Shown one piece after another: positions 1-9,613 of a stretch of 64,000 bases of DNA. The position numbers were made by a program, and so were the translations under genes. Source of the stretch: Pseudomonadota bacterium (GTDB lineage: Bacteria; Pseudomonadota; Gammaproteobacteria; Acidiferrobacterales; Acidiferrobacteraceae). The notes beneath the pieces are model-generated. The model was given only the letters and a program-made list of their open reading frames with translations, was not told the origin of the DNA and searched no databases. The first letter of the stretch is position 1. Every line of letters begins with the position of its first letter. The stretch covers positions 1-64,000 of the forward strand of contig JAJYGP010000018.1 of the NCBI GenBank assembly GCA_021785035.1, in the 5' to 3' direction.

Positions 1-60
1 GGGGCGACCATGTACGAGAGCCGGCGCACGCTTGCGCATGGCTTGAAGGGCCCATCGCAT

Positions 61-1218
61 TTAGAGAGACATCTGACCGAAGGGTACTGCCAGCGCAAGA
101 GCGTTATCCGTTCCCGGCATGCTCCTATGCAGCACGCCGTAGCGGATAGTCGAAAGCGCTGGTGCCAGCCGTGAGGTTTCGCGGCTCTCGAAGCGCGCGG
201 CCTCCAAGCGCCCCATTGGTTGGGTCGCACGAGCCATCGTTCCACCCATGGCGCTGTTCCTTTCCCGGGGCGGCATACCATGCAAAAGGGCCGCTGCCGC
301 AATCAGTACCGCCGTAAGAAAGACGGTCTCGATGGTCACAGAGCGGCGCAGACGGGATAGCGCCTGAGCGCCCGTTTTGTCGGTGGCCCCCGGAATGGCC
401 TTCTGTTTATCGCTTGCCGCACGGATCTGGGGCACGAATACGAAACGGTTAGTGGCGCCGAGAGCCACGGCTATGGCCACAAGCCCAAGCTTTACGAGCA
501 GAATATGGCCATAGGCTGAATGGAATAATGGGGCGAAGCCCCCCAGGTAGTGATAGGCGGAAAGAATACCTGTGACGAGAATAGCGGCCAGCGCGACCGC
601 CGCGACAAAGGACAGCCTTTCCACCAAGGCGCGGCGGATCGTTGGCGCAAGCGGCGCCTGGGGCAAGGAGGGGAAGATGGCAACGGTCGTTGCGAATAAC
701 CCACCAGCCCAGATCGAGGCAAAGATCAGGTGTACCCAATCCACCCATTCCGGAGCGGTCCATTGGCCTTGGTCGGCGGGATGGCCGGTCGCGCTGCGGG
801 TAAAGGCGATCACGGCGGTGGCCAGAAAGACCCCGTAGGCAGCGCGGTGATGGCTGGGCCTGCGGCTCATGAGCCACGCGACCCAAGCTACGATCAGCAT
901 CATGGGCCGTACCATCCAGATGTGACCGAACGAGGTTTCGTGTACGACCAAAGGTAGCCAGTGGCCAAGGTCGTGCAGCGGTTGGCGACTCATTTCCAGA
1001 GTGCGTCCAACGAGAAGCAACAGACTGCTCGCGGTCAGCACGCCGAGACTGGCCCCGGTCAGGCGCCAAAGGGGGCGATGAAAGCATTCGCGCGCCCCCT
1101 CGGGGATAATCCAAAGGCCGGCCGCTACGCTGCCGATTACGGCGGCAAGCGCTATGATGTCAAACGCGCTGATGGCGATATAGGGTAGGTGAGATGGCAC
1201 GGGTCTAGCCTCCGACAC
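61..1218 (-). CDS. copD: CopD-family copper resistance membrane protein
   Basis: Polytopic membrane protein with CopD-like segments (GHIWMVRPMMLIVAW, WVDWVHLIFASIWAGGLF); adjacent and overlapping a CopC-like gene. Confidence 0.8.
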   Translation of the reverse strand: MSEARPVPSHLPYIAISAFDIIALAAVIGSVAAGLWIIPEGARECFHRPLWRLTGASLGVLTASSLLLLVGRTLEMSRQPLHDLGHWLPLVVHETSFGHIWMVRPMMLIVAWVAWLMSRRPSHHRAAYGVFLATAVIAFTRSATGHPADQGQWTAPEWVDWVHLIFASIWAGGLFATTVAIFPSLPQAPLAPTIRRALVERLSFVAAVALAAILVTGILSAYHYLGGFAPLFHSAYGHILLVKLGLVAIAVALGATNRFVFVPQIRAASDKQKAIPGATDKTGAQALSRLRRSVTIETVFLTAVLIAAAALLHGMPPRERNSAMGGTMARATQPMGRLEAARFESRETSRLAPALSTIRYGVLHRSMPGTDNALALAVPFGQMSL

Positions 1219-1582
1219 GGAACATGTAATGACCTTCTGTATGGTGGCCGTCGACCGCCACCACGCTCCAGTAGACGCGGTATTTACCCGGTCCCAAGGG
1301 CTTTACGGTTGTTTCCAGCAGTCGATCATGGCTCCCGGACACGACATGGCCACGCCCCTGACTTACGAGTTGTCCGGCAGCGTTTTTGACGAGGAGCGAG
1401 CAAAAAAGCGCTTCAAGCCCGGCATCGAACCAAATACGGACATGATGGGGCGCGGTCTTCACGGTGGCGCCGACACGGGGCCGCGACCGATCGGGGAAGG
1501 CGTGCGCGGATGCGACCACTGGGAAAAGACACGCGAAAAGCGCGATCGAGCATACATGTCTTGTTGGTAATCTGAGCATCAT
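1205..1582 (-). CDS. copC: CopC-domain periplasmic copper-binding protein
   Basis: Signal peptide followed by HAFPDRSRPRVGATV...PHHVRIWFDAGLEALFCSLLVKN...GKYRVYWSVVAVDGHHTEGHYMFRV, typical CopC/YobA fold. Confidence 0.85.
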   Translation of the reverse strand: MMLRLPTRHVCSIALFACLFPVVASAHAFPDRSRPRVGATVKTAPHHVRIWFDAGLEALFCSLLVKNAAGQLVSQGRGHVVSGSHDRLLETTVKPLGPGKYRVYWSVVAVDGHHTEGHYMFRVGG

Positions 1583-2505
1583 GCGGGTGATCCTTGGGTG
1601 GTGGAAAAGAGCGGTGCCCCCAGCGTATGGGGAAAAATATCATCGAGATAGAAGCCGACGCCCACTATGACCCCAATCCCCCGGCCGCTCGCTCGATTGA
1701 TCGGAAGTGTCGCCTCGATGCCCACTTGCCCATAATGTCCGATCCAGATGAGGCCTGGATCGATTGTGCCGATCGTCTGCCCGGCATACGGTCCGCTCGT
1801 ATAGGTCTGCATCGGGAATTCCACGAGCGGCACGAGGTTATTGAAAGGCGCATGCAGGCCGATATCGCGCACGTAGGACTGAAGGTAGGGCAGGCTGTAT
1901 TGCACGGATAATCCCCAGTCGACGGATCTCGGGACATAGGCCGCGGAAGGGATATTCGCGGCCACCATGCCCGTTACGGCGAACGGGCGCAGTAGTTTGA
2001 TCGCGCTGGGGAGATCGCCAAGGCCGCGCCCAAACAACAGTGTCGGAGAAAAGACCGAGTAAGGTTCACCAACCCCGGGGCTGCCGGTGTCGTTAAGCGA
2101 TTCGTTCAGGGCCCCTGTGATCAACGTCTCTTCGCTGTCGCTCTTCCATAGGAGGCCGCTCAGGCCCACCAGCGCGTTGCCATAGCCCGCTGGCGCGCCC
2201 TGTCCGGTGGTGGCTTGGTAGCTGCCCCCGATACTCAATGCCAGCCCTTTGACGATGGTCTTGGATTCCGTGGCAGAGGTGATCGAGGTGTAGGGGGCCG
2301 GGCCACCTGGCGTGCCGCTCAAGGCCGCCCGACCATAATCGAGATCGAATTCGTCGGTCACCCCGGGGTCGGAAAAGGTGAGGGTCCCGGGAAAGACGCG
2401 CATGCCAGCGATGGCATGCGCCTGGGCATTTGCGATGAGTGCGCGCACAAAAAGTACCGCAACCAGGGCGGCGTATCGTCGGATCGACATAAAGTGATTC
2501 CCCAA
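1579..2505 (-). CDS. putative outer-membrane/transporter-like exported protein
   Basis: 308 aa ORF with N-terminal signal-like segment and beta-rich Gly/Ser/Thr sequence; stop overlaps copC start. Confidence 0.55.
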   Translation of the reverse strand: MGNHFMSIRRYAALVAVLFVRALIANAQAHAIAGMRVFPGTLTFSDPGVTDEFDLDYGRAALSGTPGGPAPYTSITSATESKTIVKGLALSIGGSYQATTGQGAPAGYGNALVGLSGLLWKSDSEETLITGALNESLNDTGSPGVGEPYSVFSPTLLFGRGLGDLPSAIKLLRPFAVTGMVAANIPSAAYVPRSVDWGLSVQYSLPYLQSYVRDIGLHAPFNNLVPLVEFPMQTYTSGPYAGQTIGTIDPGLIWIGHYGQVGIEATLPINRASGRGIGVIVGVGFYLDDIFPHTLGAPLFSTTQGSPA

Positions 2506-3193
2506 AGGTGGTATGAGCCTGTTTTTATCGGCTGTGCGACTTTATCGCCGGGACCTTCGACAGCGAGCTCGGCGATTTTGTTCCCGGGCCGAGAAAAGCG
2601 CAAATGCGGGGTTTGGGCGCGGCACGCGGTAATGATGGGGTAATGATAGGGGGCTGCTTCCTATGTCTCGACCAAGGTCACGGCATCTCCCGCCCTCCCC
2701 GGTCTCTGGAGGGGATTGCTCTGGGATTTTCCTCTCCACAGCCTGTGCAGCATGCCATCTATCAGTTTAATAGCGACACGTCTCTGGCGCGCCGCTGCCA
2801 TAATCTCACAAATTTCCTTAGTCGGGTACCTTGGGGCGTCCTGTTCCCACGTGCGTTAGATGGAAAAAAGCGATAGGTGTGTGCCTACCCGATTCTTTGC
2901 TCGGGGGCTGCGCATCTTCGGTGAGATGCAGGCTCTAGAGCAGCTGCCGGATACGTCTCCTGGTGATATTGGTCTTGGCGAATGGATGGGCGCTTACCTA
3001 AGCGCGTGGGCGGCAAGCCCGGCGGTTCCTCGGAAGCGTTTTGACCGGCATTTTCACGGGGCTCTGCTCCTTATGCCGATGCTCAAGATAGCCCTTGCTG
3101 GAGGGGTTGCTACCCAACTCGCCGTTCCGCCCGGGAAGCAGCAGGGATAGCCCTTTGGACGCCCGGGCGCATCCATAGTCGCGTCTCGATCTG

Positions 3194-3511
3194 TCAGTCG
3201 CAGTTGCACTGGGCTTGCCAGCGAATGATGTGGCCGGGCGGCACCATCTTCTGAAGCCGTGGCAGGATGGCGTCGATGGTCGCCGGTTCATCAAAAAATT
3301 CGAGAACAAGAGGGAGGTGCACAGCGACACGCAAGAGGTCCGCGGAGTGCACGGCCCCTTGGGCGCCAAACCCCGCGATACCCCGAAATACCGTCACGCC
3401 ATGGACTTTATGCTGGTCGTGCAAGAATTCGAATATTTCGTGCATGAGGCCATGCCCTTCAAATTTATCGCCTTCCTTTATGTAGATTCGAACGACCGAG
3501 ATATCTTTCAT
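3194..3511 (-). CDS. DUF190 family protein
   Basis: MKDISVVRIYIKEGDKFEGHGLMHEIFEFLHDQHKVHGVTVFRGIAGFGAQGAVHSADLLR is a typical DUF190 sequence; directly downstream of crcB. Confidence 0.9.
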   Translation of the reverse strand: MKDISVVRIYIKEGDKFEGHGLMHEIFEFLHDQHKVHGVTVFRGIAGFGAQGAVHSADLLRVAVHLPLVLEFFDEPATIDAILPRLQKMVPPGHIIRWQAQCNCD

Positions 3512-3519
3512 AGGTCACC

Positions 3520-3894
3520 TTAAATATTGCGAGCTATCCACGCGCCGCCGATCGCGGCCCCAATACCCAGTATATTCGACGCCCCGATGTATAATGCCGC
3601 TTTTAATGCCTCCCCATCTTGTAATAGCACCAAGTTCTCCAGGGCAAACGTCGAAAATGTCGTATAAGTTCCTATGCCGCCGACAAGGATTCCTGCGCGT
3701 AGGCTCGGAGCCATACTAATACGATCCAGCGTCTCAAAAAACAGGAATCCCATAAGAAAGGACCCCAGAACGTTAATCGATAATGTCGCCCAAGGAAACG
3801 CGCGGCCAAAAACTTCCTGGACCAAAATACTTTGGCCATAGCGTGCCCACGCCCCTAGGATCGCAAAACCCGCAATAGTTATCCATGTCCACAT
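3520..3894 (-). CDS. crcB: CrcB/Fluc fluoride channel (paralog 1, end of the riboswitch-led operon)
   Basis: ILGAWARYG, INVLGSFLMGFLF, GGIGTYTTFSTFALE motifs; 124 aa. Confidence 0.95.
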   Translation of the reverse strand: MWTWITIAGFAILGAWARYGQSILVQEVFGRAFPWATLSINVLGSFLMGFLFFETLDRISMAPSLRAGILVGGIGTYTTFSTFALENLVLLQDGEALKAALYIGASNILGIGAAIGGAWIARNI

Positions 3895-3924
3895 GGTCTC
3901 TTAACCCTCCTATTATGCACTGAG

Positions 3925-5910
3925 TTACCAAAAAACCGACATCAGAATAAGGAGTAATGCGACTCCGATATAGGCGAGATAGGCATTCATAGAACCCATC
4001 TGAAGAACGCTGATGCGTAAAGCGAGGGTGCGCACAAAGCGCGTCACCGGCTCAAAAATCGTCGGGCCAAAGAGTGGGGCTTGGCTGTATTCAAAGCGCA
4101 AGGCCTTGATGAAATACGGGCGCTTCTCTATCCGGCGCTCAGTTACGGTGCGCGATCGGTAGATGAAATCATAAAACTGGCGGAGCGCGTTTGAGTAGGC
4201 GAGTGCTGTGGTGGCGCTTGCGGCGGGTAAGGTCCGCAGGCCGTGGGCCCAGACTGGTGTGCGTTTATGTCCTGATCGTAAGCCCCATGCCAGGAGACCG
4301 AGAGGCAAAAGTGCCAAAAGTGGCCCCACGAAAACAAGAAGTGTCGGTGAGATAAAGGCAAACGACGGCGTAAGTGGTACAAGAATGACGCCGCGAACCA
4401 TGAGCGAAGCGACGCTTCGCAGGCCGTCCGAACTGCCGGTGGCAAGCGCCTGAAGCCACCAAGGCATGCCGACGGCATAGCCCAGAACCGCAAGACCGAG
4501 ACCGAGGATGGCGATCCTTCGCACGCCGTGGGTGGGTGTCCCGCTGATTCCATTTTTACCAAGCAACCCGACACCAAAGACCTTAGTCAGGGTCGCTAAA
4601 GCGATGGCCGCCGTCAGCGCCACACCCGCGCCGCCAAAGGCCAGAGCGAGCCGCGCACCGATGCCATGGAGCTGGAAATCCTGAAAGATGGTCTGAAAGA
4701 GATACCATTCACTTACAAACCCCGCTTGCGGCGGCAATGCGACAAGACTCATGGCCGCGCACAGCGCCCCGATTCCTATTGTCCATGGGCTCAGCGCCAG
4801 CAGCCGACTTTGGGCGATCTGGTAGTGACCACGAGCTTCGTAGACATGGTCTGCGGTCAGCATTAAGGCGCCCTTAGCGAGGCTGTGACCGCCCAGTTGG
4901 AGAAGGCCCACGGTAAACGCAAATCCCGCCAGCAGAGAGAGATGTTCGCTCCGGAACAGCACCGCGGCCCCTAAGGCGACGACCGCAAGTCCGCTATTTT
5001 CAGCCGAGGAGAACGCAAGCAGCCGCCGCCAGTCTTCCTGCTGGAACGCATAGAGAATGGCCAGGATGGCCGTGAGGGTGCCGCTTATCACTATCACTTC
5101 GCCAAAGGCGGTCAGGGCCGAGAAGTGTGGTACCCACCGTAAAACGGCGCGCGCCAGTGCAAGCCACGCGACGTTCAAGACGACACCGGACAAGATGGCA
5201 CCACTTGCTCCGCTACCACTGCCATAGGCGCCCGGGTACCACTCGTAGAACGGGAGGATCCCCAGTTTAGCGCCAAAACCTACGAGGAATAAAAGCCCTA
5301 CGAAAAAAATTAGGACCGGCGAAGCGTTTGCGAAGGCCCCGGGCCAGGTCGAAAATTCGGGATGGGAGGAGCCGACGATCAGGATTGCAGCCAAGATGGC
5401 GACCGCCCCCACTTCGAGTAAGGCCAACATAAAAAACACTGCCCGGCCGTTTCGGAGGATAGGGCTTAGTTGGTCGGCCAACAGCATGACGGCCCCGCCA
5501 AGGCTCATGACTTCCCAGGCGATCAAAAAGGACACGGCGTCTTGAAGCCCGGCGACACCCAAGGCCCCCAAGAGACAGAGTGCCGCCCCCGTCGTCCAGG
5601 TAGCGGGATGCCGGCCAGGTGGCCCTCCGACCACCGCCATAAAGGCGGGTATAAGCCCCCAGCCCAGTAACCAGATGGCGGCCGGGCTAAGGTGGAACCC
5701 GACGGCCAGATTGGCAGACAGGAAGAGGACATCGGTCCTTGGTGACGCGTGCCCCACCCCGGCTAAGAGGCCGATCAGGGCCGCGCCTATCCCGAGCGCC
5801 AAGAGCGTGCGGCCAAGGAGCGGTTTTGCGATGCTGATCCCGAGCACGGCGGCGACAATCCACAAAAGCGCGGCGAGACTAAGGAGATCACGTTCCATAT
5901 CGGCCCCCAT
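3925..5910 (-). CDS. hydrogenase-4/complex-I-like proton-translocating antiporter subunit (HyfB/NuoL-like)
   Basis: 661 aa; AWEVMSLGGAVMLLADQ and VGFGAKLGILPFYEWYPGAYGSGSGASGAILSGVVLN motifs with conserved Glu and Lys. Confidence 0.88.
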   Translation of the reverse strand: MGADMERDLLSLAALLWIVAAVLGISIAKPLLGRTLLALGIGAALIGLLAGVGHASPRTDVLFLSANLAVGFHLSPAAIWLLGWGLIPAFMAVVGGPPGRHPATWTTGAALCLLGALGVAGLQDAVSFLIAWEVMSLGGAVMLLADQLSPILRNGRAVFFMLALLEVGAVAILAAILIVGSSHPEFSTWPGAFANASPVLIFFVGLLFLVGFGAKLGILPFYEWYPGAYGSGSGASGAILSGVVLNVAWLALARAVLRWVPHFSALTAFGEVIVISGTLTAILAILYAFQQEDWRRLLAFSSAENSGLAVVALGAAVLFRSEHLSLLAGFAFTVGLLQLGGHSLAKGALMLTADHVYEARGHYQIAQSRLLALSPWTIGIGALCAAMSLVALPPQAGFVSEWYLFQTIFQDFQLHGIGARLALAFGGAGVALTAAIALATLTKVFGVGLLGKNGISGTPTHGVRRIAILGLGLAVLGYAVGMPWWLQALATGSSDGLRSVASLMVRGVILVPLTPSFAFISPTLLVFVGPLLALLPLGLLAWGLRSGHKRTPVWAHGLRTLPAASATTALAYSNALRQFYDFIYRSRTVTERRIEKRPYFIKALRFEYSQAPLFGPTIFEPVTRFVRTLALRISVLQMGSMNAYLAYIGVALLLILMSVFW

Positions 5911-6679
5911 GCACTCGTGCAGGCATGCGGTCGAGTAGGACGAGGAGGGCGTGGATCAGGGCGGCCGGGTTGGGCGGACAGCCCGGAAGCCAGATATCAA
6001 CCGGGACAAGTCCCCCAAGCCCATGCCCCCCCGCATAATCGCCGTCGACCGGCGCGCCCGATACGGCACAAGTCCCAGTCGCCATCACTAAGCGTGGTTC
6101 AGGCATGGCCGCATAAGCGGCGAGAAGCGGGTCGCGCATCGGGCTTGTCACGGGCCCCGTGACCAGCAAAAGATCGGCAAAGCGTGGCGAGGGAGTGAAA
6201 AAGATACCGAGACGGTGAAGGTTATAGAAGGGGCTATCGAGGGCGGAGAGCTCCGATTCGCAGCCATTGCATGATCCGGCATCGATGTGGCGGATATGTA
6301 GGCTTTTGCGCAAAGAGCGGTCGGCCCGACTTTCTGTACCCCGTTTCGCGAGCGCTTGGGTAGCGCCCCGCACGAGGTCCTCACGATCGCGCGTCGCAAA
6401 GGCCCAATCGCATGTGGATTGGAGCGCCCCTGCGGGGCATGCCTCGACACACAGTTGGCAGGCGATACAGCGACCGTAATCAAGGCCAACTCCCGTCAGG
6501 GCATTGGAGGAAAGGGCGCTCGTGGGACAACTCGTCACGCAGTTTTGGCACGACGACTCACAGCGCGCGGGATCCAAGCGGGGAAGGCCTAGCACTCCGT
6601 CCTGGCCATCCGGGCCCGAATTGGGCCATGAGGTCGCAACTCGCCCCGCTTTCAGTCCAAACCATGTCCATAAGGGCAT
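5888..6679 (-). CDS. fused ferredoxin-type (HyfH/NuoI-like) and small subunit (HyfI/NuoB-like) protein
   Basis: N-terminal Cys clusters CESSCQNCVTSCP and CIACQLCVEACP; C-terminal SCNGCESE, ATGTCAVSG and LPGCPPNP, matching NuoB/HyfI N2-cluster ligands. Confidence 0.88.
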   Translation of the reverse strand: MPLWTWFGLKAGRVATSWPNSGPDGQDGVLGLPRLDPARCESSCQNCVTSCPTSALSSNALTGVGLDYGRCIACQLCVEACPAGALQSTCDWAFATRDREDLVRGATQALAKRGTESRADRSLRKSLHIRHIDAGSCNGCESELSALDSPFYNLHRLGIFFTPSPRFADLLLVTGPVTSPMRDPLLAAYAAMPEPRLVMATGTCAVSGAPVDGDYAGGHGLGGLVPVDIWLPGCPPNPAALIHALLVLLDRMPARVHGGRYGT

Positions 6680-6689
6680 TGCGGCCTCC

Positions 6690-8162
6690 TTAACGATCCG
6701 CCCCGGCTATGGTAAGCCCGAAGCTTGCTTCGTTGATGGCGTAATCCATCATGTTGCTGTCGTGTACGGTAAACGGAAACACCCGCCAATTCGAAAACGA
6801 CGGCGACTTGATCTTGACGCGCGTAAGCCGGTCCGCTTCGATGTGCACCGCGTAGTAGAGAGACCCGCGTGGTGTCTCTACCCATCCCAGACCTTCGCCC
6901 GAGACGCTCTTCGCGGCCGTTGTGAGTACCGGCCCCGGCGCGATGAGTGCGGCTGTCTGAATGATCAGCGCGAGAGCCTCGCGCAGGGACTCGGCGCGCA
7001 CCTCGGCCCGAGCCTGCGCATCCCCTAGGGTGCGTACGGGGACTTCAAAACGGAGTTGCGAATAGCCGGCATAAGGGTGGTCCCGGCGCAGATCACGGTC
7101 GAGTCCGGAGGCGCGGGCAACGGGGCCCGTTGCCCCTTGATCAGAGGCCACGTCCCGAGACAGTATTCCTGTGCCTATGAGTCGATCGAGGTAACTTGCG
7201 GTCCGACTGAGACGGCCAAGATAATTGATGCCGTCTCGGCCTATCTTGGTGAGGGCATTACTGAGTCCGGTCACATCAAGATCGCGCCGCAATCCCCCGA
7301 TCGCGAGCACATTGCGTAAGAAGCGCGAGCCCGTGAGACGCCCGTTGATTTGCTTGATCTCTTCTTCGAGCAGGAGGCCTTCGGCGGCGCCGACCTTAAG
7401 GGTCGTGGTTTTGGCTAGCAGCGCAAAATAATGGAAGTGGTTGTAAAGCCTTTCGAGCTCGGCCAGCAAGACCCGCAGAAGGCGGGCGCGTTCCGGCACT
7501 TCTATTCCAAGTGCTGCCTCCACGGCCTGACAGTAGGCAAGTCCGTGGCTTACGCTGCCGACGCCTGAGACTCGCTCGGCCAAGTACACGCCGCGCTCGG
7601 GGGCCATATCTTGGAACCGCCTTTCTAGTCCCCGATGCTTATAGGCCAAGCGCGCGTGGTAATGAATGATGGCCTCGCCTATATACGAGAAATGAAACTC
7701 CCCAGTCTCAAGCACGTCCCCTCGGATCGGACCCCATATGAGGTCTTGGACCTGGTCGGCCTCGATCTCGGGCATGGTCGGGGGGAGGCTTTCCCCCGTC
7801 CAGCGCGGGCAGTCCTTGCCCGGCGCAAGAGGGGGTGCCGAGAGATGGAAGCCCTCGTGTATGAGGAGTGGGTAGGGTTCCGGATGGCCGGCCACGCCGA
7901 TACCTGAGAGCTCCGTCATCTCTCTTTCATACCAGCCCAGCAACGGGGCAATGGGGGCTAGCGATGGCAGGTCCGCGGCCGAAGAGACGCGCAAGAGCAG
8001 AAAAGGCAGGTGCCGGCCTCGATTCACGAGATAGAGGATCTCGGGATCGTTTTGCTGAAAGCGCGCATAGGCCATCTCAAAGCGGCAGCCCTCGGCCAGC
8101 AGTGTCTGGGCCGTGGTGAACAGCGCCGCAGCCGAGAGGCGACGATCCTCACAATCATTCAT
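6690..8162 (-). CDS. hydrogenase-4 large-subunit-like protein (HyfG/NuoCD-like) lacking NiFe cysteines
   Basis: NuoC-like N-terminus plus NuoD/HyfG-like C-terminus; L1 region reads ERVSGVGSVSHGLAYC and L2 region INEASFGLTIAGADR, without the CxxC pairs. ATG at 8162 overlaps the upstream stop (ATGA). Confidence 0.88.
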   Translation of the reverse strand: MNDCEDRRLSAAALFTTAQTLLAEGCRFEMAYARFQQNDPEILYLVNRGRHLPFLLLRVSSAADLPSLAPIAPLLGWYEREMTELSGIGVAGHPEPYPLLIHEGFHLSAPPLAPGKDCPRWTGESLPPTMPEIEADQVQDLIWGPIRGDVLETGEFHFSYIGEAIIHYHARLAYKHRGLERRFQDMAPERGVYLAERVSGVGSVSHGLAYCQAVEAALGIEVPERARLLRVLLAELERLYNHFHYFALLAKTTTLKVGAAEGLLLEEEIKQINGRLTGSRFLRNVLAIGGLRRDLDVTGLSNALTKIGRDGINYLGRLSRTASYLDRLIGTGILSRDVASDQGATGPVARASGLDRDLRRDHPYAGYSQLRFEVPVRTLGDAQARAEVRAESLREALALIIQTAALIAPGPVLTTAAKSVSGEGLGWVETPRGSLYYAVHIEADRLTRVKIKSPSFSNWRVFPFTVHDSNMMDYAINEASFGLTIAGADR

Positions 8163-9613
8163 CGGGTCACCTGCGCCGCTTGAACAAAGAAGTGCCATAA
8201 AAACGGCGGCCACCACAGACCCAAGACGGTCAGAGGAATCAGGGTAAGCCACATAGGGACCGTCATCCACGGACTAAGACGCATATCGGGCCGGTGGTCG
8301 TTGACCGGACCCGCGCCGAAAACCATTTGCCGAAAGTGTTGGAGGAAGCCGATAAAAATGACGATCAACAGCAAAACCATGACCGCTACCGCCCAGATGT
8401 TGGGGCTTGCCATCCCGGCCCGCAGAATGGCGATCTCGCTTTGGAAAAGGCCAAAGGGCGGGGCGCCGGTGATAGCGACCGCTCCGAGCAGCCAGATGAT
8501 TCCGGTCACAGGGTAGAATTTGAGAACGCGCCGCATCATTCTCATGTCCTTGCTGCGGTAGGCGCGCATCATATTTCCGGCGCCAAAAAACATCAGGGAT
8601 TTATTGAGGGCGTGGTTCAGCATGTGGTACATGGCGCCGGCGATACCGAGAATGCCCCCAAAACCAAAGCCAAGAGCGACGATACCCATATGCTCGACGC
8701 TGGAATAAGCCATGAGGCGCTTTGCACCGGTTTGCCGGACAATAAAAAGTCCCGCGATCACAAGCGAGAGTGCGCCCAGGACCACCAATGCGGTCTGACC
8801 CTCAAGGGCGGCACCCCCGGCCTTGAGGATGCCCAGGAATCGTACGATCCCGAGCATGGCGGTATTCAAGAGCGCGCCCGAGAGCATGGCGGAGACGGGC
8901 GCCGGGCCCTCGCTGTGAGCGTCGGGAAGCCAGGTGTGCATGGGGGCGAGACCGACCTTGGTCCCAAAGCCCACAAGGGTTAATAGGAAGGCAAGAAGCA
9001 GAAGTGGCTTAGGGCTTAAGGCCGCAATCGATCGCAGGTGGCCCCAGGTCATACTATATACCGGACCCAACTGCAACGTTCCCGCCCAGTAGAAAAATAC
9101 GATACCAAGGAGTGCCAGCGAAAGGCCGGCCGAGACGATGATGATGTACTTCCAGGCCGCCTCCGCACTCTCTGCCTCGCGTTCAAACCCGACCAGGAAG
9201 GCGCTTACGATGGTCGTGAGGTCGATCGCGATCCAGTAAATCCCGGGATTATTCATAAACGGCGCAATGAACATGGTCAGAGCAAATCCGCACAGGAGCG
9301 CATAGAAGCCCGGCAGACGGCGGGCCTCGTCGGTAAGAAGTCGCATGTAGCCGATCGCGTACAACGAGGCCAGCGCATAGACGATGGCGACGCACAGGAC
9401 TATCCAGAGACCAAGAGGCGTCAGGAGCAGGAAGTGGTCAGCTAGAACGATTTTGCGATGGGGCGCTGTGAGGATCAGGGCGAGGCTCGCGACCAAGGTC
9501 GCGCTAGCGGCCGCGAGGTTGAGGTACTCAGCGAAGCGGGGTCGGCCAATAAGCAGGATAAGACTGATCGCAAGTACCGGCACAAGCCACAGACAGAGAA
9601 TAAGGGCGCCCAT
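8159..9613 (-). CDS. hydrogenase-4-like antiporter subunit (HyfF/NuoM-like)
   Basis: LVGFGTKVGLAPMHTWLPDAHSEGPAPVSAMLSGALLNTAMLGIVR signature; 484 aa polytopic. Confidence 0.9.
   Translation of the reverse strand: MGALILCLWLVPVLAISLILLIGRPRFAEYLNLAAASATLVASLALILTAPHRKIVLADHFLLLTPLGLWIVLCVAIVYALASLYAIGYMRLLTDEARRLPGFYALLCGFALTMFIAPFMNNPGIYWIAIDLTTIVSAFLVGFEREAESAEAAWKYIIIVSAGLSLALLGIVFFYWAGTLQLGPVYSMTWGHLRSIAALSPKPLLLLAFLLTLVGFGTKVGLAPMHTWLPDAHSEGPAPVSAMLSGALLNTAMLGIVRFLGILKAGGAALEGQTALVVLGALSLVIAGLFIVRQTGAKRLMAYSSVEHMGIVALGFGFGGILGIAGAMYHMLNHALNKSLMFFGAGNMMRAYRSKDMRMMRRVLKFYPVTGIIWLLGAVAITGAPPFGLFQSEIAILRAGMASPNIWAVAVMVLLLIVIFIGFLQHFRQMVFGAGPVNDHRPDMRLSPWMTVPMWLTLIPLTVLGLWWPPFLWHFFVQAAQVTR

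Noticed and set aside
449-1114. Shadow ORFs inside copD and similar overlapping ORFs throughout the track
   Set aside because: Arg/Pro/Ser-rich low-complexity translations overlapping well-supported genes
2506-3190. ORFs 2604-2876 and 2860-3150 as genes
   Set aside because: No recognisable domain, no convincing start signals; treated as intergenic
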